A stretch of DNA of 64,000 bases from Hungatella sp. (GTDB lineage: Bacteria; Bacillota; Clostridia; Lachnospirales; Lachnospiraceae), in contig WASS01000020.1 in the NCBI GenBank assembly GCA_009712635.1, positions 124,001 to 188,000 of the forward strand, in the 5' to 3' direction. Shown here in pieces: positions 1-9,594 of this stretch; the first letter of the stretch is position 1, and each line of letters starts with the position of its first letter. Made by a program: the position numbers and the translations under genes. The notes below the pieces were generated by a model. The model saw nothing but the letters and a program-made list of their open reading frames with translations. It searched no databases and was not told where the DNA came from.

Positions 1-973
1 CAATACGAAAACTCAGGATGTTGCATCAACAGTCAATCAGATTAAAAAGCTGACCGCGGCTGGCTGTGATATTATCAGAGTTGCTGTTCCTGATATGGAA
101 GCGGCGGCAGCTATTAAGGAGATTAAGAAGCAGATCAGTATACCTCTGGTAGCCGATATTCATTTTGATTATCGGCTGGCTGTGGCTTCTATCGAGTCAG
201 GAGCTGATAAGATCCGGATTAATCCGGGCAATATCGGCTCACTGGACCGTGTAAAAGCGGTTGTGGATAAGGCAAAGGAATATCAGATTCCCATACGTGT
301 GGGAGTTAACAGCGGTTCCCTTGAAAAAAATCTCATTGAAAAATATGGTGGAGTTACTGCAGAGGGAATTGTGGAAAGCGCATTAAATAAGGTACGTATG
401 ATCGAGGAGATGGATTATGGGAATCTGGTGATCAGTATCAAATCATCTGATGTACTTATGTGTATCAAGGCCCATGAACTGATAGCAGAGCGGACGGATT
501 ATCCCCTTCATGTGGGTATTACAGAGGCTGGAACCCTGATATCTGGAACCATTAAATCTTCCGTTGGGCTGGGCATTATTCTTCATAAGAGAATTGGTGA
601 TACCATCCGTGTGTCTCTTACCGGCGATCCGCTTGAGGAGGTAAAGGCAGCTAAAACCATTTTAAGATCTCTGGGTCTGAAAAGGGGAGGGGTGGAGGTA
701 ATATCCTGTCCCACCTGCGGCAGAACCAGAATTGATTTAATCTCCCTGGCCAATCAGGTAGAGGATATGGTTTCTGCTTACGACCATTTGGATATTAAGG
801 TGGCAGTAATGGGCTGCGTGGTAAACGGACCAGGTGAAGCAAGAGAAGCAGACATTGGAATTGCCGGTGGAATCGGAGAGGGACTTCTTATTAAAAAAGG
901 AGAAGTAATCAGAAAGGTTCCGGAAGAAGAACTTCTTAGCGCCCTTCAGGAAGAACTTATGAAAATGCAATAG
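1..973 (+). CDS. ispG: 4-hydroxy-3-methylbut-2-en-1-yl diphosphate synthase, 5' end outside window
   Basis: Reduces cyclic MEcPP to HMBPP in the cytosolic MEP isoprenoid pathway, using a [4Fe-4S] cluster. The open frame runs in from the left edge (frame 2, first residues NTKTQDV), so the first internal ATG at 95 is not the start. The conserved N-terminal barrel motif [11 protein letters not shown] is present, and the C-terminal cluster domain shows [12 protein letters not shown] and [16 protein letters not shown], which supply the three cluster cysteines. The gene ends 8 bases before polC, so the two are probably co-transcribed. Family assignment is secure; only the start is missing. Confidence 0.96.
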   Translation, partial: NTKTQDVASTVNQIKKLTAAGCDIIRVAVPDMEAAAAIKEIKKQISIPLVADIHFDYRLAVASIESGADKIRINPGNIGSLDRVKAVVDKAKEYQIPIRVGVNSGSLEKNLIEKYGGVTAEGIVESALNKVRMIEEMDYGNLVISIKSSDVLMCIKAHELIAERTDYPLHVGITEAGTLISGTIKSSVGLGIILHKRIGDTIRVSLTGDPLEEVKAAKTILRSLGLKRGGVEVISCPTCGRTRIDLISLANQVEDMVSAYDHLDIKVAVMGCVVNGPGEAREADIGIAGGIGEGLLIKKGEVIRKVPEEELLSALQEELMKMQ

Positions 974-981
974 GTGATAGA

Positions 982-3900
982 ATGGCAAAGAAATTTTTGG
1001 AAGTTTTTCCAAACTTACATATTACGGACGAATTAAAAGAGCTTTTAAATCTGGTAGATGTGGAAAAGGTCACATCAAACAGGGATAGAAGCTCTATTCG
1101 TGTTTATTTAATCAGTCCAAGGCTGATACACAAGCAAAATATATACAGCCTTGAAAAAGGAATCAAAGAACAGTTGTTTCCTTCCAAACAGATCACAATT
1201 AAAATCATTGAGCGGTTCCGGCTTTCGGGACAGTATACGCCGCAGAAGCTGTTAAAGATCTATCGGGAAAGTCTTCTGGCGGAACTTAAAAATTACAGTA
1301 TCATTGAGTATAATATGTTCCGGAAGGCACAGTACCAGTTCCCGGAACCGGATCTTCTGAAGATGACAGTGGAAGATACCATTGTAACCCATGAAAAAGC
1401 CGGCGAGCTAAAGCGGGTGCTGGAAAAGATTTTTCATGAAAGATGCGGCCTGCCTGTTGAAGTTCAGTATGAATTTATTGAGCCTAAGGAGAATGCCCTG
1501 GCGAAACAAAAAGAGCTTCAGATGCAGAGGGAAGTAGAGGAAATCGTCAGCAGAACTTCATTTGCCGGGCAGCAAAAAAGCCAGACAGACGAATATGGCG
1601 GACCTTCCATGGCAGATGGCCCCCTGGACGCATTGGCAGCCACTTATTCTGATGAAGTGCCCTTCACACAGGAAGCCCAGACTCCTGCAGCCACACTACG
1701 CATGGGTGGTAAAAAAGAAGGAGATAAAAAAGAATCCGGTAAAGCAGTAGAGTCCGACTCCGGAAAGAAGGAATGGAAAGATTACCGGAAGAATTCCTAT
1801 AATGGCCGCCGTTCTGATAATCCGGATGTTTTATATGGCAGAGATTTTGAAGAAGAAACCATGGAAATTGAAAAGATTGACGGGGAAATCGGAGAAGTCG
1901 TGGTTCGTGGTAAGATTATTATGACGGACAGCAGGGAATTAAGAAGCGGTAAGACCATTATTATTTTTGATGTAACAGATTTTACGGACACGATTACAGT
2001 GAAGATGTTTGCCAGGGAAGAACAGCTGGATGATCTGAAGAACGCAGTGGTAAAAGGTACCTTCATCAAAATAAAAGGAGTTACAACCATTGATAAGTTT
2101 GATGGGGAGCTGACTCTGGGATCTGTTGTGGGTATTAAAAAATCAGAAGATTTTACTGGGAAAAGATCGGACAACAGTTTGGAGAAACGTGTGGAGCTTC
2201 ACTGCCATACAAAGATGAGTGATATGGATGGTGTCTCTGAAGTAAAGGATCTTGTAAAGCGTGCTAAAAAATGGGGGATGCCAGCGCTTGCTATTACGGA
2301 TCATGGTTGTGTACAGTCTTTTCCGGATGCAAACCATGCACTTGACAAAGGTGATACATTTAAAGTTATTTATGGAGTGGAAGGATATCTGGTTGATGAT
2401 TTAAAGCAGCTGGTTGAAAATTCCAGGAATCAGACCTTTTCTGATTCCTATGTGGTCTTTGATATTGAGACAACGGGATTCAGTTCTTCCAGAAACCGGA
2501 TTATTGAAATTGGTGCAGTGAAGGTTATAGATGGAAAAATTAAAGATAAATTCAGTGCATTTGTAAATCCGGATGTACCAATTCCTTTTGAGATCGAACA
2601 GTTGACGGGAATCAATGACAGTATGGTGCTTCCTCATCCAAAGATTGATGTAATTCTCCCCCAGTTTCTGGAGTTTTGTAAAGATTCTGTTTTAGTAGCC
2701 CACAATGCTTCGTTTGATGTAAGCTTTATCTCTTATAATGCTCAGCAGCTCCAGCTGGAGTTTAACCCTACGGTAATTGATACTGTGGCTCTTTCCAGGC
2801 TTCTTTTACCCAGTTTAAACAGGTATAAACTGGACACTGTGGCCAAAGCCTTAAATATTTCCCTGGCGAACCATCACAGAGCCGTTGACGATGCAGGATG
2901 TACAGCAGAAATATTTGCCGCATTTGTAAAAATGCTCAGAGAGCGGGGGGTAGAATCGTTAGATGAGTTAAACAAACTCAGTGCCATGTCGGCGGATATG
3001 ATTAAAAAGCTTCCCACCTATCATGTGATTATCCTTGCAGCCAATGATGTGGGCAGGGTTAATTTATACCGCCTGATTTCCCGCTCTCATATCGATTTTT
3101 ATGCCAGAAGACCGAGAATTCCCAAAAGCGTTTTAAATGAGTACAGAGAGGGATTAATTATTGGTTCTGCCTGTGAGGCAGGAGAGTTATATCAGGCTCT
3201 TTTGCGAGGCGTTCCGGATGCGGAAATAGCCAAACTTGTAAACTTTTACGATTATCTGGAAATACAGCCCCTTGGTAACAATGCATTCATGTTAAGAGAC
3301 GAAAAGAGTACGGTAAAGACCCAGCAGGATTTAATTGATATTAATAAGCGGATTGTGACCCTTGGAGAACAGTTTGGGAAGCCTGTCTGCGCAACCTGCG
3401 ACGTTCATTTCCTTGATCCGGAGGATGAGGTGTACCGGCGGATCATTATGGCTGGACAAGGTTTTAAAGACTCCGATGACCAGGCTCCCCTATATCTTAG
3501 GACTACAGAGGAGATGCTTCAGGAGTTTGAGTATTTAGGTCCTAACAAAGCGGAAGAAGTAGTAATAAAGAATACCAGAAAAATAGCGGACATGTGTGAA
3601 TGGATCTCACCTGTGAGGCCGGATAAATGTGCACCTGTCATTGAAAATTCAGATGAAGATCTAAGAAAAATCTGTTATGACAGAGCTCATGCCATCTATG
3701 GACAGGATCTCCCTGTGATAGTTACAGAACGTTTGGAGAGAGAGTTGAATTCCATTATATCCAATGGTTTTGCGGTTATGTATATCATTGCACAGAAGCT
3801 GGTGTGGAAATCCAACGAAGATGGTTATCTGGTGGGATCCAGAGGATCGGTTGGATCTTCTTTCGTTGCCTATATGTCGGGAATTACAGAAGTAAATTCT

Positions 3901-5526
3901 CTCAGCCCTCATTATTACTGCGAGAACTGTCACTACTATGATTTTGATTCAGAAGAAGTAAAAGTATTTACAGGAATGGCTGGCTGTGATATGCCAGATA
4001 AGATATGTCCGGTTTGCGGGCACCCATTATCAAAAGATGGTTTTGATATTCCATTTGAAACATTCCTTGGTTTTAAGGGAGACAAGGAGCCTGATATCGA
4101 TCTGAATTTCTCCGGAGAATACCAGAGTAAGGCCCATGATTATACAGAAGTTATTTTTGGAAAAGGGCAGACGTTCCGTGCAGGAACTATCGGTACTCTT
4201 GCAGATAAGACAGCATTTGGTTATGTGAAGAATTATTATGAAGAGCATGGAGTAAGAAAAAGGAACTGTGAAATTAACCGGATTGTTCAGGGCTGTGTGG
4301 GTGTGAGAAGAACCACTGGCCAGCATCCGGGAGGAATTATCGTTCTTCCCCATGGAGAGGAGATTTATTCCTTTACACCGGTACAGAGACCGGCCAACGA
4401 TATGACGACGATGACAGTTACCACCCATTTCGACTACCACTCCATCGACCATAACCTTCTAAAGCTCGATATTCTGGGACACGACGATCCGACCATGATC
4501 CGTATGCTTCAGGACTTAATCGGCTTTGATCCGGTAAAGGACATTCCTCTGGACAGCAGAGAAGTCATGTCACTTTTTCAGGACACATCAGCTCTTGGAA
4601 TTATGCCGGAAGATATCGGCGGCTGTAAGCTGGGAGCGCTGGGAGTACCGGAGTTTGGAACCGATTTTGCCATGCAGATGTTAATAGACACCCAGCCGAA
4701 ATATTTCTCTGATCTTGTCCGTATTGCAGGGCTTGCTCATGGTACGGATGTGTGGCTTGGTAATGCCCAGGCCCTTATTCAGGAAGGGAAGGCAACCATT
4801 CAGACTGCCATATGTACCAGAGATGATATTATGATATATTTAATTTCCATGGGTATCGAAGAAGGCTTATCTTTTTCTATCATGGAGAGCGTACGTAAAG
4901 GAAAAGGGTTAAAACCCGAATGGGAAGAGGAAATGACATCCCATGGGGTTCCGGACTGGTATATCTGGTCCTGTAAAAAGATTAAATACATGTTCCCAAA
5001 AGCTCATGCAGCTGCTTATGTTATGATGGCATGGAGAATCGCGTACTGTAAAGTGTTTTATCCACTGGCTTATTACGCATCTTTTTTCAGTATCCGTGCC
5101 AATGGCTTCAGCTATGAGCTGATGTGCCAGGGAAGAGAAAAGCTGGAGCATTACCTGGCTGATTACAGGAAACGGATCGACACTCTTTCTAAAAAGGAGC
5201 AGGATACTCTTCGTGATATGCGAATTGTCCAGGAAATGTACGCCAGGGGTTATGATTTTACTCCTATCGATATTTACCAGGCAAAAGCCAGACATTTTCA
5301 GATCATTGATGGAAAATTAATGCCGTCTTTAAGCAGTATCGATGGACTGGGAGAGAAAGCGGCAGATGCGGTTGTCGATGCCAGTAAGGATGGAAAATTC
5401 TTATCCAGAGAGGATTTCAGAAACCGGACAAAGGTCAGTAAAACTGTTTGTGATCTTATGGGGGATCTTGGACTTCTGGGGGATCTTCCCGAATCCAATC
5501 AGCTTTCCCTGTTTGATCTGGCATAA
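982..5526 (+). CDS. polC: DNA polymerase III alpha subunit, PolC type
   Basis: The replicative polymerase of low-GC Gram-positives, with built-in 3'-5' proofreading. The 1514 residues follow the PolC order: N-terminal domain, OB fold (about 290-390), first PHP part (HCHTKMSDMDG from residue 407), inserted DnaQ-like exonuclease (DIETTGF, D494/E496), second PHP part, polymerase palm (PDIDLNF, D1038/D1040) and a fingers motif near 1336 (FPKAHAAAYVMMAWR). It is slightly longer than typical PolC because of a low-complexity acidic/basic linker around residues 195-290. The start at 982 follows TAGGTGATAG and lies 8 bases after ispG. No broken motif is seen. Confidence 0.97.
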   Translation: MAKKFLEVFPNLHITDELKELLNLVDVEKVTSNRDRSSIRVYLISPRLIHKQNIYSLEKGIKEQLFPSKQITIKIIERFRLSGQYTPQKLLKIYRESLLAELKNYSIIEYNMFRKAQYQFPEPDLLKMTVEDTIVTHEKAGELKRVLEKIFHERCGLPVEVQYEFIEPKENALAKQKELQMQREVEEIVSRTSFAGQQKSQTDEYGGPSMADGPLDALAATYSDEVPFTQEAQTPAATLRMGGKKEGDKKESGKAVESDSGKKEWKDYRKNSYNGRRSDNPDVLYGRDFEEETMEIEKIDGEIGEVVVRGKIIMTDSRELRSGKTIIIFDVTDFTDTITVKMFAREEQLDDLKNAVVKGTFIKIKGVTTIDKFDGELTLGSVVGIKKSEDFTGKRSDNSLEKRVELHCHTKMSDMDGVSEVKDLVKRAKKWGMPALAITDHGCVQSFPDANHALDKGDTFKVIYGVEGYLVDDLKQLVENSRNQTFSDSYVVFDIETTGFSSSRNRIIEIGAVKVIDGKIKDKFSAFVNPDVPIPFEIEQLTGINDSMVLPHPKIDVILPQFLEFCKDSVLVAHNASFDVSFISYNAQQLQLEFNPTVIDTVALSRLLLPSLNRYKLDTVAKALNISLANHHRAVDDAGCTAEIFAAFVKMLRERGVESLDELNKLSAMSADMIKKLPTYHVIILAANDVGRVNLYRLISRSHIDFYARRPRIPKSVLNEYREGLIIGSACEAGELYQALLRGVPDAEIAKLVNFYDYLEIQPLGNNAFMLRDEKSTVKTQQDLIDINKRIVTLGEQFGKPVCATCDVHFLDPEDEVYRRIIMAGQGFKDSDDQAPLYLRTTEEMLQEFEYLGPNKAEEVVIKNTRKIADMCEWISPVRPDKCAPVIENSDEDLRKICYDRAHAIYGQDLPVIVTERLERELNSIISNGFAVMYIIAQKLVWKSNEDGYLVGSRGSVGSSFVAYMSGITEVNSLSPHYYCENCHYYDFDSEEVKVFTGMAGCDMPDKICPVCGHPLSKDGFDIPFETFLGFKGDKEPDIDLNFSGEYQSKAHDYTEVIFGKGQTFRAGTIGTLADKTAFGYVKNYYEEHGVRKRNCEINRIVQGCVGVRRTTGQHPGGIIVLPHGEEIYSFTPVQRPANDMTTMTVTTHFDYHSIDHNLLKLDILGHDDPTMIRMLQDLIGFDPVKDIPLDSREVMSLFQDTSALGIMPEDIGGCKLGALGVPEFGTDFAMQMLIDTQPKYFSDLVRIAGLAHGTDVWLGNAQALIQEGKATIQTAICTRDDIMIYLISMGIEEGLSFSIMESVRKGKGLKPEWEEEMTSHGVPDWYIWSCKKIKYMFPKAHAAAYVMMAWRIAYCKVFYPLAYYASFFSIRANGFSYELMCQGREKLEHYLADYRKRIDTLSKKEQDTLRDMRIVQEMYARGYDFTPIDIYQAKARHFQIIDGKLMPSLSSIDGLGEKAADAVVDASKDGKFLSREDFRNRTKVSKTVCDLMGDLGLLGDLPESNQLSLFDLA

Positions 5527-5532
5527 AGCAAT

Positions 5533-5570
5533 TTCCGCTGCAAAATAGCATTCTTTATTCTGCAGCGGAA
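5533..5570 (+). terminator. Hairpin after polC
   Basis: Perfect 10-bp inverted repeat TTCCGCTGCA / TGCAGCGGAA with an 18-nt loop, just after the polC stop. It is followed by an A-rich rather than T-rich run, so it is a weak intrinsic terminator or an RNA-stabilising 3' hairpin. Confidence 0.5.
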
Positions 5571-5644
5571 GATTAAAAGAGTAACTGAAATCTGCTGTTA
5601 TTTTTCCAGTATTTTTAAAAAATAAAAAAATTTTGAAAATACGG

Positions 5645-5673
5645 TTGACATTGTCTCAAATTTATATTATACT
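5645..5673 (+). promoter_or_regulatory. Sigma-A promoter for the tRNA pair
   Basis: TTGACA at 5645-5650 and TATACT at 5668-5673 with exactly 17 bp between them. It lies 12 bases before tRNA-Pro and is a near-consensus stable-RNA promoter. Confidence 0.85.
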
Positions 5674-5685
5674 ACGTAACGTAAT

Positions 5686-5759
5686 CGAGGCGTGGCTCAG
5701 TTTGGTAGAGCGCTGCGTTCGGGACGCAGAGGTCGCAAGTTCGAATCTTGTCGCCTCGA
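5686..5759 (+). tRNA. tRNA-Pro (anticodon CGG)
   Basis: Complete cloverleaf: acceptor CGAGGCG/CGCCTCG, D arm with GGCTCAG, anticodon stem CTGCG/CGCAG around loop TTCGGGA (anticodon CGG, reading CCG), and T loop TTCGAAT. CCA is not encoded. It shares the promoter at 5645-5673 with tRNA-Glu. Confidence 0.94.
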
Positions 5760-5783
5760 TTTTGTATGAATCATATTCGTACT

Positions 5784-5855
5784 GGCCTATTGGTCAAGCG
5801 GTCAAGACGCCGCCCTCTCACGGCGGAAACCCGAGTTCGATTCTCGGATAGGTCA
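5784..5855 (+). tRNA. tRNA-Glu (anticodon CTC)
   Basis: Acceptor GGCCTAT/ATAGGTC (one G-T pair), anticodon stem CCGCC/GGCGG around loop CTCTCAC (anticodon CTC, reading GAG), T arm with TTCGATT. CCA is not encoded. It lies 24 bases after tRNA-Pro, so both are likely processed from one transcript. Confidence 0.93.
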
Positions 5856-5860
5856 TAATA

Positions 5861-5892
5861 AAAACCTTCAGGATTAATCCTGAAGGTTTTTT
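5861..5892 (+). terminator. Bidirectional terminator between the tRNAs and the peroxiredoxin gene
   Basis: A near-perfect stem, AAAACCTTCAGGATT / AATCCTGAAGGTTTT, is followed by T residues on the + strand and also gives a T-run on the - strand. It ends the tRNA transcript and can serve the convergent peroxiredoxin gene. Confidence 0.9.
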
Positions 5893-5906
5893 GCGTTAAA
5901 GCGGGA

Positions 5907-6548
5907 TCAGCAGGGTTTATCTTTATAACACCAGAACCAGTCCATGCAATTTAAGTTTTGAGCCTGTGGATTATTAATCCGCTCTATCATCTGGTCATAA
6001 GTACGGGGCGGGGGTACCATAGCAGGACTGCCTGGTTCCCAGTTTGCCGGAGTTACTACATTACAGCGGTCTGTTGTCTCAAGTGCGGTCAGGAGCCTTA
6101 TGATCTCACATATGTTTCTTCCATTTGTAAGAGGATAAACAAGTATTGCCCGGATAATCTGGTCAGGATCGATGAAAAAGACATTACGGACAGTTTCCTG
6201 TTTGGAGGCATCGGGCGCTATCATACCATACATACCTGCCACTTCTGCCATACGATCTGCAATAATAGGAAATGGAATCTGGACGCCTGTCAACAGGTAG
6301 ATCTGGTTTACCCAGGCAAGATGGGATGGATTGCTGTCTATGCTTAAACCGATCAATTTGGCATTTAAGGCTTCAAATTGGTCATTGGCCTGAGCAAAGG
6401 CGACAAATTCGGTAGTACAGACCGGAGTAAAATCGCCGGGATGGGAAAAAAGTATTACCCAGTGGCCTTTGTAGTCAGATAATTTTATGGGTCCAAATGT
6501 TGTCATTGCAGAAAAGTCTGGAGCTTTCATTCCAATGCTTACGTTCAT
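5907..6548 (-). CDS. Peroxiredoxin, Prx6 / 1-Cys-type
   Basis: Thiol peroxidase that reduces H2O2 and organic hydroperoxides in the cytosol. The 213-aa protein has the AhpC/TSA fold signature with peroxidatic Cys44 in DFTPVCTTEF, and the extended C-terminal domain of the Prx6 branch (NGRNICEIIRLLTALE, then VVTPANWEPG). The C-terminus is cysteine-rich (NCMDWFWCYKDKPC), with a cysteine as last residue; these may act as resolving thiols. The gene stands alone between a bidirectional terminator and a 549-bp AT-rich intergenic region. The start at 6548 has AAGGATTACTT upstream. Confidence 0.92.
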   Translation of the reverse strand: MNVSIGMKAPDFSAMTTFGPIKLSDYKGHWVILFSHPGDFTPVCTTEFVAFAQANDQFEALNAKLIGLSIDSNPSHLAWVNQIYLLTGVQIPFPIIADRMAEVAGMYGMIAPDASKQETVRNVFFIDPDQIIRAILVYPLTNGRNICEIIRLLTALETTDRCNVVTPANWEPGSPAMVPPPRTYDQMIERINNPQAQNLNCMDWFWCYKDKPC

Positions 6549-7097
6549 AAGTAATCCTTAATAGCTTTTTGTAATAATATATGGTGGTTACGGAAGAAAT
6601 AGTTCTGGAAAATGATTAAATTTGATGAAATGGTGATATCTTAAAAAATATATGTTGGTATTATATAAAATTCATGGTATAATATAATTCGAGGTAAAAA
6701 CCTTCTCTAACATTCTGTTTTTCTAGTATTTATTTAGATTGTTCAAACTTAATTCCTTAATTATTTTTTTTTACTTAAAGTTCTATGATTTAACATTTTT
6801 ATTTGTTTAATCTATTCATTTTTAATCTTTTTATAATTCTCATAATTAAATTCTTGTATCTTACTTTCTTTATTAAATTCCAAATACATATATCAATTTT
6901 TTGATTTAACGAATTAAATACAATCACATTTTTTTGCAGTCTTATTTAATCCTGATACGGTATGAACTAAACTAAGTTCTGCTTAATAAATAATGAAAGG
7001 AGAAATTTTTATTTATTTGTATAGAGAGGAGGAGATTAGGTGATATGACTTAAGTAATAACTAAATAATATTAAATAAAAGAAGATTGGTGGTATGA
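6549..7097. other. AT-rich intergenic region with long leader
   Basis: 549 bp without a supportable gene. It contains a + strand promoter (6655-6683) giving a leader of about 400 nt for the next gene. Two strong purine-rich ribosome sites (GAAAGGAGAAA near 6997 and GAGGAGGAG near 7026) precede no long ORF; the second is followed by the two-codon frame ATG ACT TAA at 7045-7053. I recognise no known riboswitch here. Confidence 0.5.
6655..6683 (+). promoter_or_regulatory. Promoter for the wall-binding protein gene at 7098
   Basis: TTGGTA (6655-6660) and TATAAT (6678-6683) with 17-bp spacing, about 415 bp before the start codon. Confidence 0.65.
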
Positions 7098-9407
7098 ATG
7101 AAAAAGAGAAAATCGCTGGTTTTATTAAGTCTGCTTTTAGCATTTTTATATATTCCAATATTAAGCTATGGAGAATGTATAAAAGATGATGTTAATCAAA
7201 TTTATAACGAAAGCAGGGTAACTGGAAAGAATGGCTGGCAGCTGATAGCTGATAATTGGTATTACTTTAGCGAAAATGGCTATATTGCTACCGGTTGGAT
7301 ACATATTTCCGATAAATGGTATTTTTTTAGTCCGATTGATGATGGAACAAAAGGAAAGATGCTGACAGGTTGGCAGTGGATTGATGGAAAGTGCTATTTC
7401 CTATCTTCTGCAAACGAGGGAAACTGGCCACAGGGGTCTATGTATGAGAATGGTATGACTCCTGACGGATACATCGTTAATGAATCCGGTGCATGGGTTA
7501 ACGAAGGAGGTGTTGTTGAAATTCCGGGGAAAGGGATACAGACGGTTGATGAAAAAATATTATCAACAGGTAAAACCAAATTTTCTGGAGGTTCCGGTGG
7601 CGGAGGATCTGGAGGAGGTGGCGGAAGCCGAGGTCACAGCAGCTCAAACAGTTCCAATAATGAAAATATAGGTGAAAAGTCTGATAGTAAGCCAGAACCT
7701 GTAAAGCCAACTGATCCGGATGAAAGTGGAGGTAAGGAAGTGCTGGATGTACCGGTTAAGCAATACAAATATACCATAAGGTATATTTGTATTGCTGATA
7801 AAACAATTCTTCAAATTATGACTGGAACAGGGAATGAAGGAGAAACAATAGAACTGATCCAACCGGACATAGAAGGATATACGATATCTAAGGGCCAGAA
7901 AGAAACCCTTTTATTAACCAGTGATCAGATTACCTTATATATTTATTACGAGAAAGATAACACAGCTTCCCCATCTGAGGCCAGAAAGATTGACTGGGAC
8001 ATAAAGTTTATTGAAGAGGGGAAGCCTGACAGGGAGATTTTTAAAGGGCATAAGGGTAAGACGGAGGAAGGTAAGGAATTGTTTATTGATTTTCCAGAAA
8101 CAATTATGGGAAGTGATCAATATTACTACCATTCTCTGGTTCCAAGCCCATGGAGTGTGTTGGTGAATGGAAATGGTGCCCAGAAATATTATATCGAATA
8201 CCGGAAAGGTGATCGTTTACCGGAAATGCCAGATTCAGATGGAGATATGAAAGAAAGATTAAATTACTGGCTGGATGTTTCCAGTGAGGCGGATCAATAC
8301 ATTACAGGAGAAACGCCATCAGTCGGACAGCTTATCAGTGAAAGCCAAGCGGAAGCAAATGAGAGACTTCTTAACCTGGTATCCATGGCTGATGGGGCAG
8401 ACCGGATAGAGGTTTATGTAATAGCAAAGGGATATACCCCAAATGTTGCAATTATCGGTCAGAAATTCCACGCGGTCAAAAACGTATCTGAGCTTACTTT
8501 GGAAAAATTAACAATTGCTGATGAGACCTATACCATTTTACGGGTTGGGTTTGAGAAAACATATGATGAAAACACCTGCAATCACAGCTACAAAGTAATC
8601 GACCGGGTGGAACCAGCCTGCATGGATAACGGTTATGAAACTGTACAGTGCTTAAGATGCAAAAAGGAGGAAACAGTGATATTACCTGCAATGGGACATA
8701 TAGATACGGATTATGATGGAATCTGTGACATTTGTTATCAGCCAGTACAGGAAACAACAGAAACCGTCCATTATAGTATTGGGGATGTCCAGTACCGTAA
8801 CATCGGAAATAGGACCTATTCATTCAGATGCATTGATGAGGATTATGAAGATGCCATAAACAACAGTCAGAAAACAGCTTTATTTCTATGTGACAGCGTG
8901 ATCCGGTCCGACATTATGGGGACATCCAAAAAGCTTAATTTTGGAGATAACAATAACTACAAATATTCAAAGGTGAGAGAGTGGCTGCAGAAGAATGCCT
9001 CAGATTCGAGATTTCTACATAATGCCTATATAGGAATTACCAGATCATACACAGGCTCAACCGGTAGAGGAACATATGAGCAGCTAAAAGAAAGCAGCTT
9101 AATGGGTTACGATTGTCTATTTCAGTCTATGGAGGATAAAGTCTTTATTCTGTCAGTGGAAGAAGCTTTAAAGTATAGGGATTATCTATGGAGATTTAAT
9201 GGCAGTGAAACAAATAATCCGGATTCCCAGATCTCGGCTTACTCAAAGGGCTATTATCTACGAACTCCTCAAAGTGACGGAGTGGAGGATTTTTGGTATA
9301 GAGAAGGCATTTACGCTGTTAGCCTGATAGATGGCAATATACAGCCGGTGATTGCTTCGGAGACAAATATCGGAATCAGACCGGTTATGACGATTCCTCA
9401 GGGATAG
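7098..9407 (+). CDS. Secreted wall-binding-repeat protein with DUF6273-like C-terminus
   Basis: 769 aa with a signal peptide (residues 1-25, ending LSYG). Residues about 45-140 carry glucan/choline-binding-type repeats (GWQLIADNWYYF, GYIATGWIHISDKWYFF, MLTGWQWIDGKCYFL, TPDGYIVNESGAW), which usually bind the cell wall. A Gly/Ser-rich linker follows (about 158-175), then MucBP-like and other extracellular domains. A cysteine-pair motif (CLRCKKEE, CDICYQ, about 510-555) precedes a C-terminal DUF6273-like domain (YSIGDVQYRNIGNRTYSF onward, YYLRTPQSDGV near the end). It is the first gene of a surface-protein cluster, and the next gene starts 8 bases downstream. The domain layout is clear; the ligand is unknown. 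Confidence 0.82.
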   Translation: MKKRKSLVLLSLLLAFLYIPILSYGECIKDDVNQIYNESRVTGKNGWQLIADNWYYFSENGYIATGWIHISDKWYFFSPIDDGTKGKMLTGWQWIDGKCYFLSSANEGNWPQGSMYENGMTPDGYIVNESGAWVNEGGVVEIPGKGIQTVDEKILSTGKTKFSGGSGGGGSGGGGGSRGHSSSNSSNNENIGEKSDSKPEPVKPTDPDESGGKEVLDVPVKQYKYTIRYICIADKTILQIMTGTGNEGETIELIQPDIEGYTISKGQKETLLLTSDQITLYIYYEKDNTASPSEARKIDWDIKFIEEGKPDREIFKGHKGKTEEGKELFIDFPETIMGSDQYYYHSLVPSPWSVLVNGNGAQKYYIEYRKGDRLPEMPDSDGDMKERLNYWLDVSSEADQYITGETPSVGQLISESQAEANERLLNLVSMADGADRIEVYVIAKGYTPNVAIIGQKFHAVKNVSELTLEKLTIADETYTILRVGFEKTYDENTCNHSYKVIDRVEPACMDNGYETVQCLRCKKEETVILPAMGHIDTDYDGICDICYQPVQETTETVHYSIGDVQYRNIGNRTYSFRCIDEDYEDAINNSQKTALFLCDSVIRSDIMGTSKKLNFGDNNNYKYSKVREWLQKNASDSRFLHNAYIGITRSYTGSTGRGTYEQLKESSLMGYDCLFQSMEDKVFILSVEEALKYRDYLWRFNGSETNNPDSQISAYSKGYYLRTPQSDGVEDFWYREGIYAVSLIDGNIQPVIASETNIGIRPVMTIPQG

Positions 9408-9414
9408 GAGATTT

Positions 9415-9594
9415 ATGAACATACTGCCTTTTATATTGTTTGGCTTTATCTGTGCATCCATTGTGGTTTTTATTTTCATTACAGTATCCATTGTGGTAGT
9501 TGCATACTTCAGTAACAAAGATCAGGAGGATGAGGAACAAATCCATTGGATTAAAGAGTACAAAGATAAGAAATTAAGGGAGAAAGAAATATGA
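9415..9594 (+). CDS. Small single-pass membrane protein (59 aa)
   Basis: Begins MNILPFILFGFICAS with a hydrophobic stretch over about residues 3-31, followed by a highly charged tail (NKDQEDEEQIHWIKEYKDKK). It follows the previous gene by 7 bases (GGATAGGAG serves as ribosome site) and overlaps the next start as ATGA, so it is probably translationally coupled. It is not in a family I recognise. Its placement suggests a membrane partner of the neighbouring secreted wall proteins. Confidence 0.7.
   Translation: MNILPFILFGFICASIVVFIFITVSIVVVAYFSNKDQEDEEQIHWIKEYKDKKLREKEI

Noticed and set aside
6684-7097. Known riboswitch in the leader of the first surface gene
   Set aside because: I could not match the conserved cores of the common classes, and the sequence is mostly unstructured A/T.
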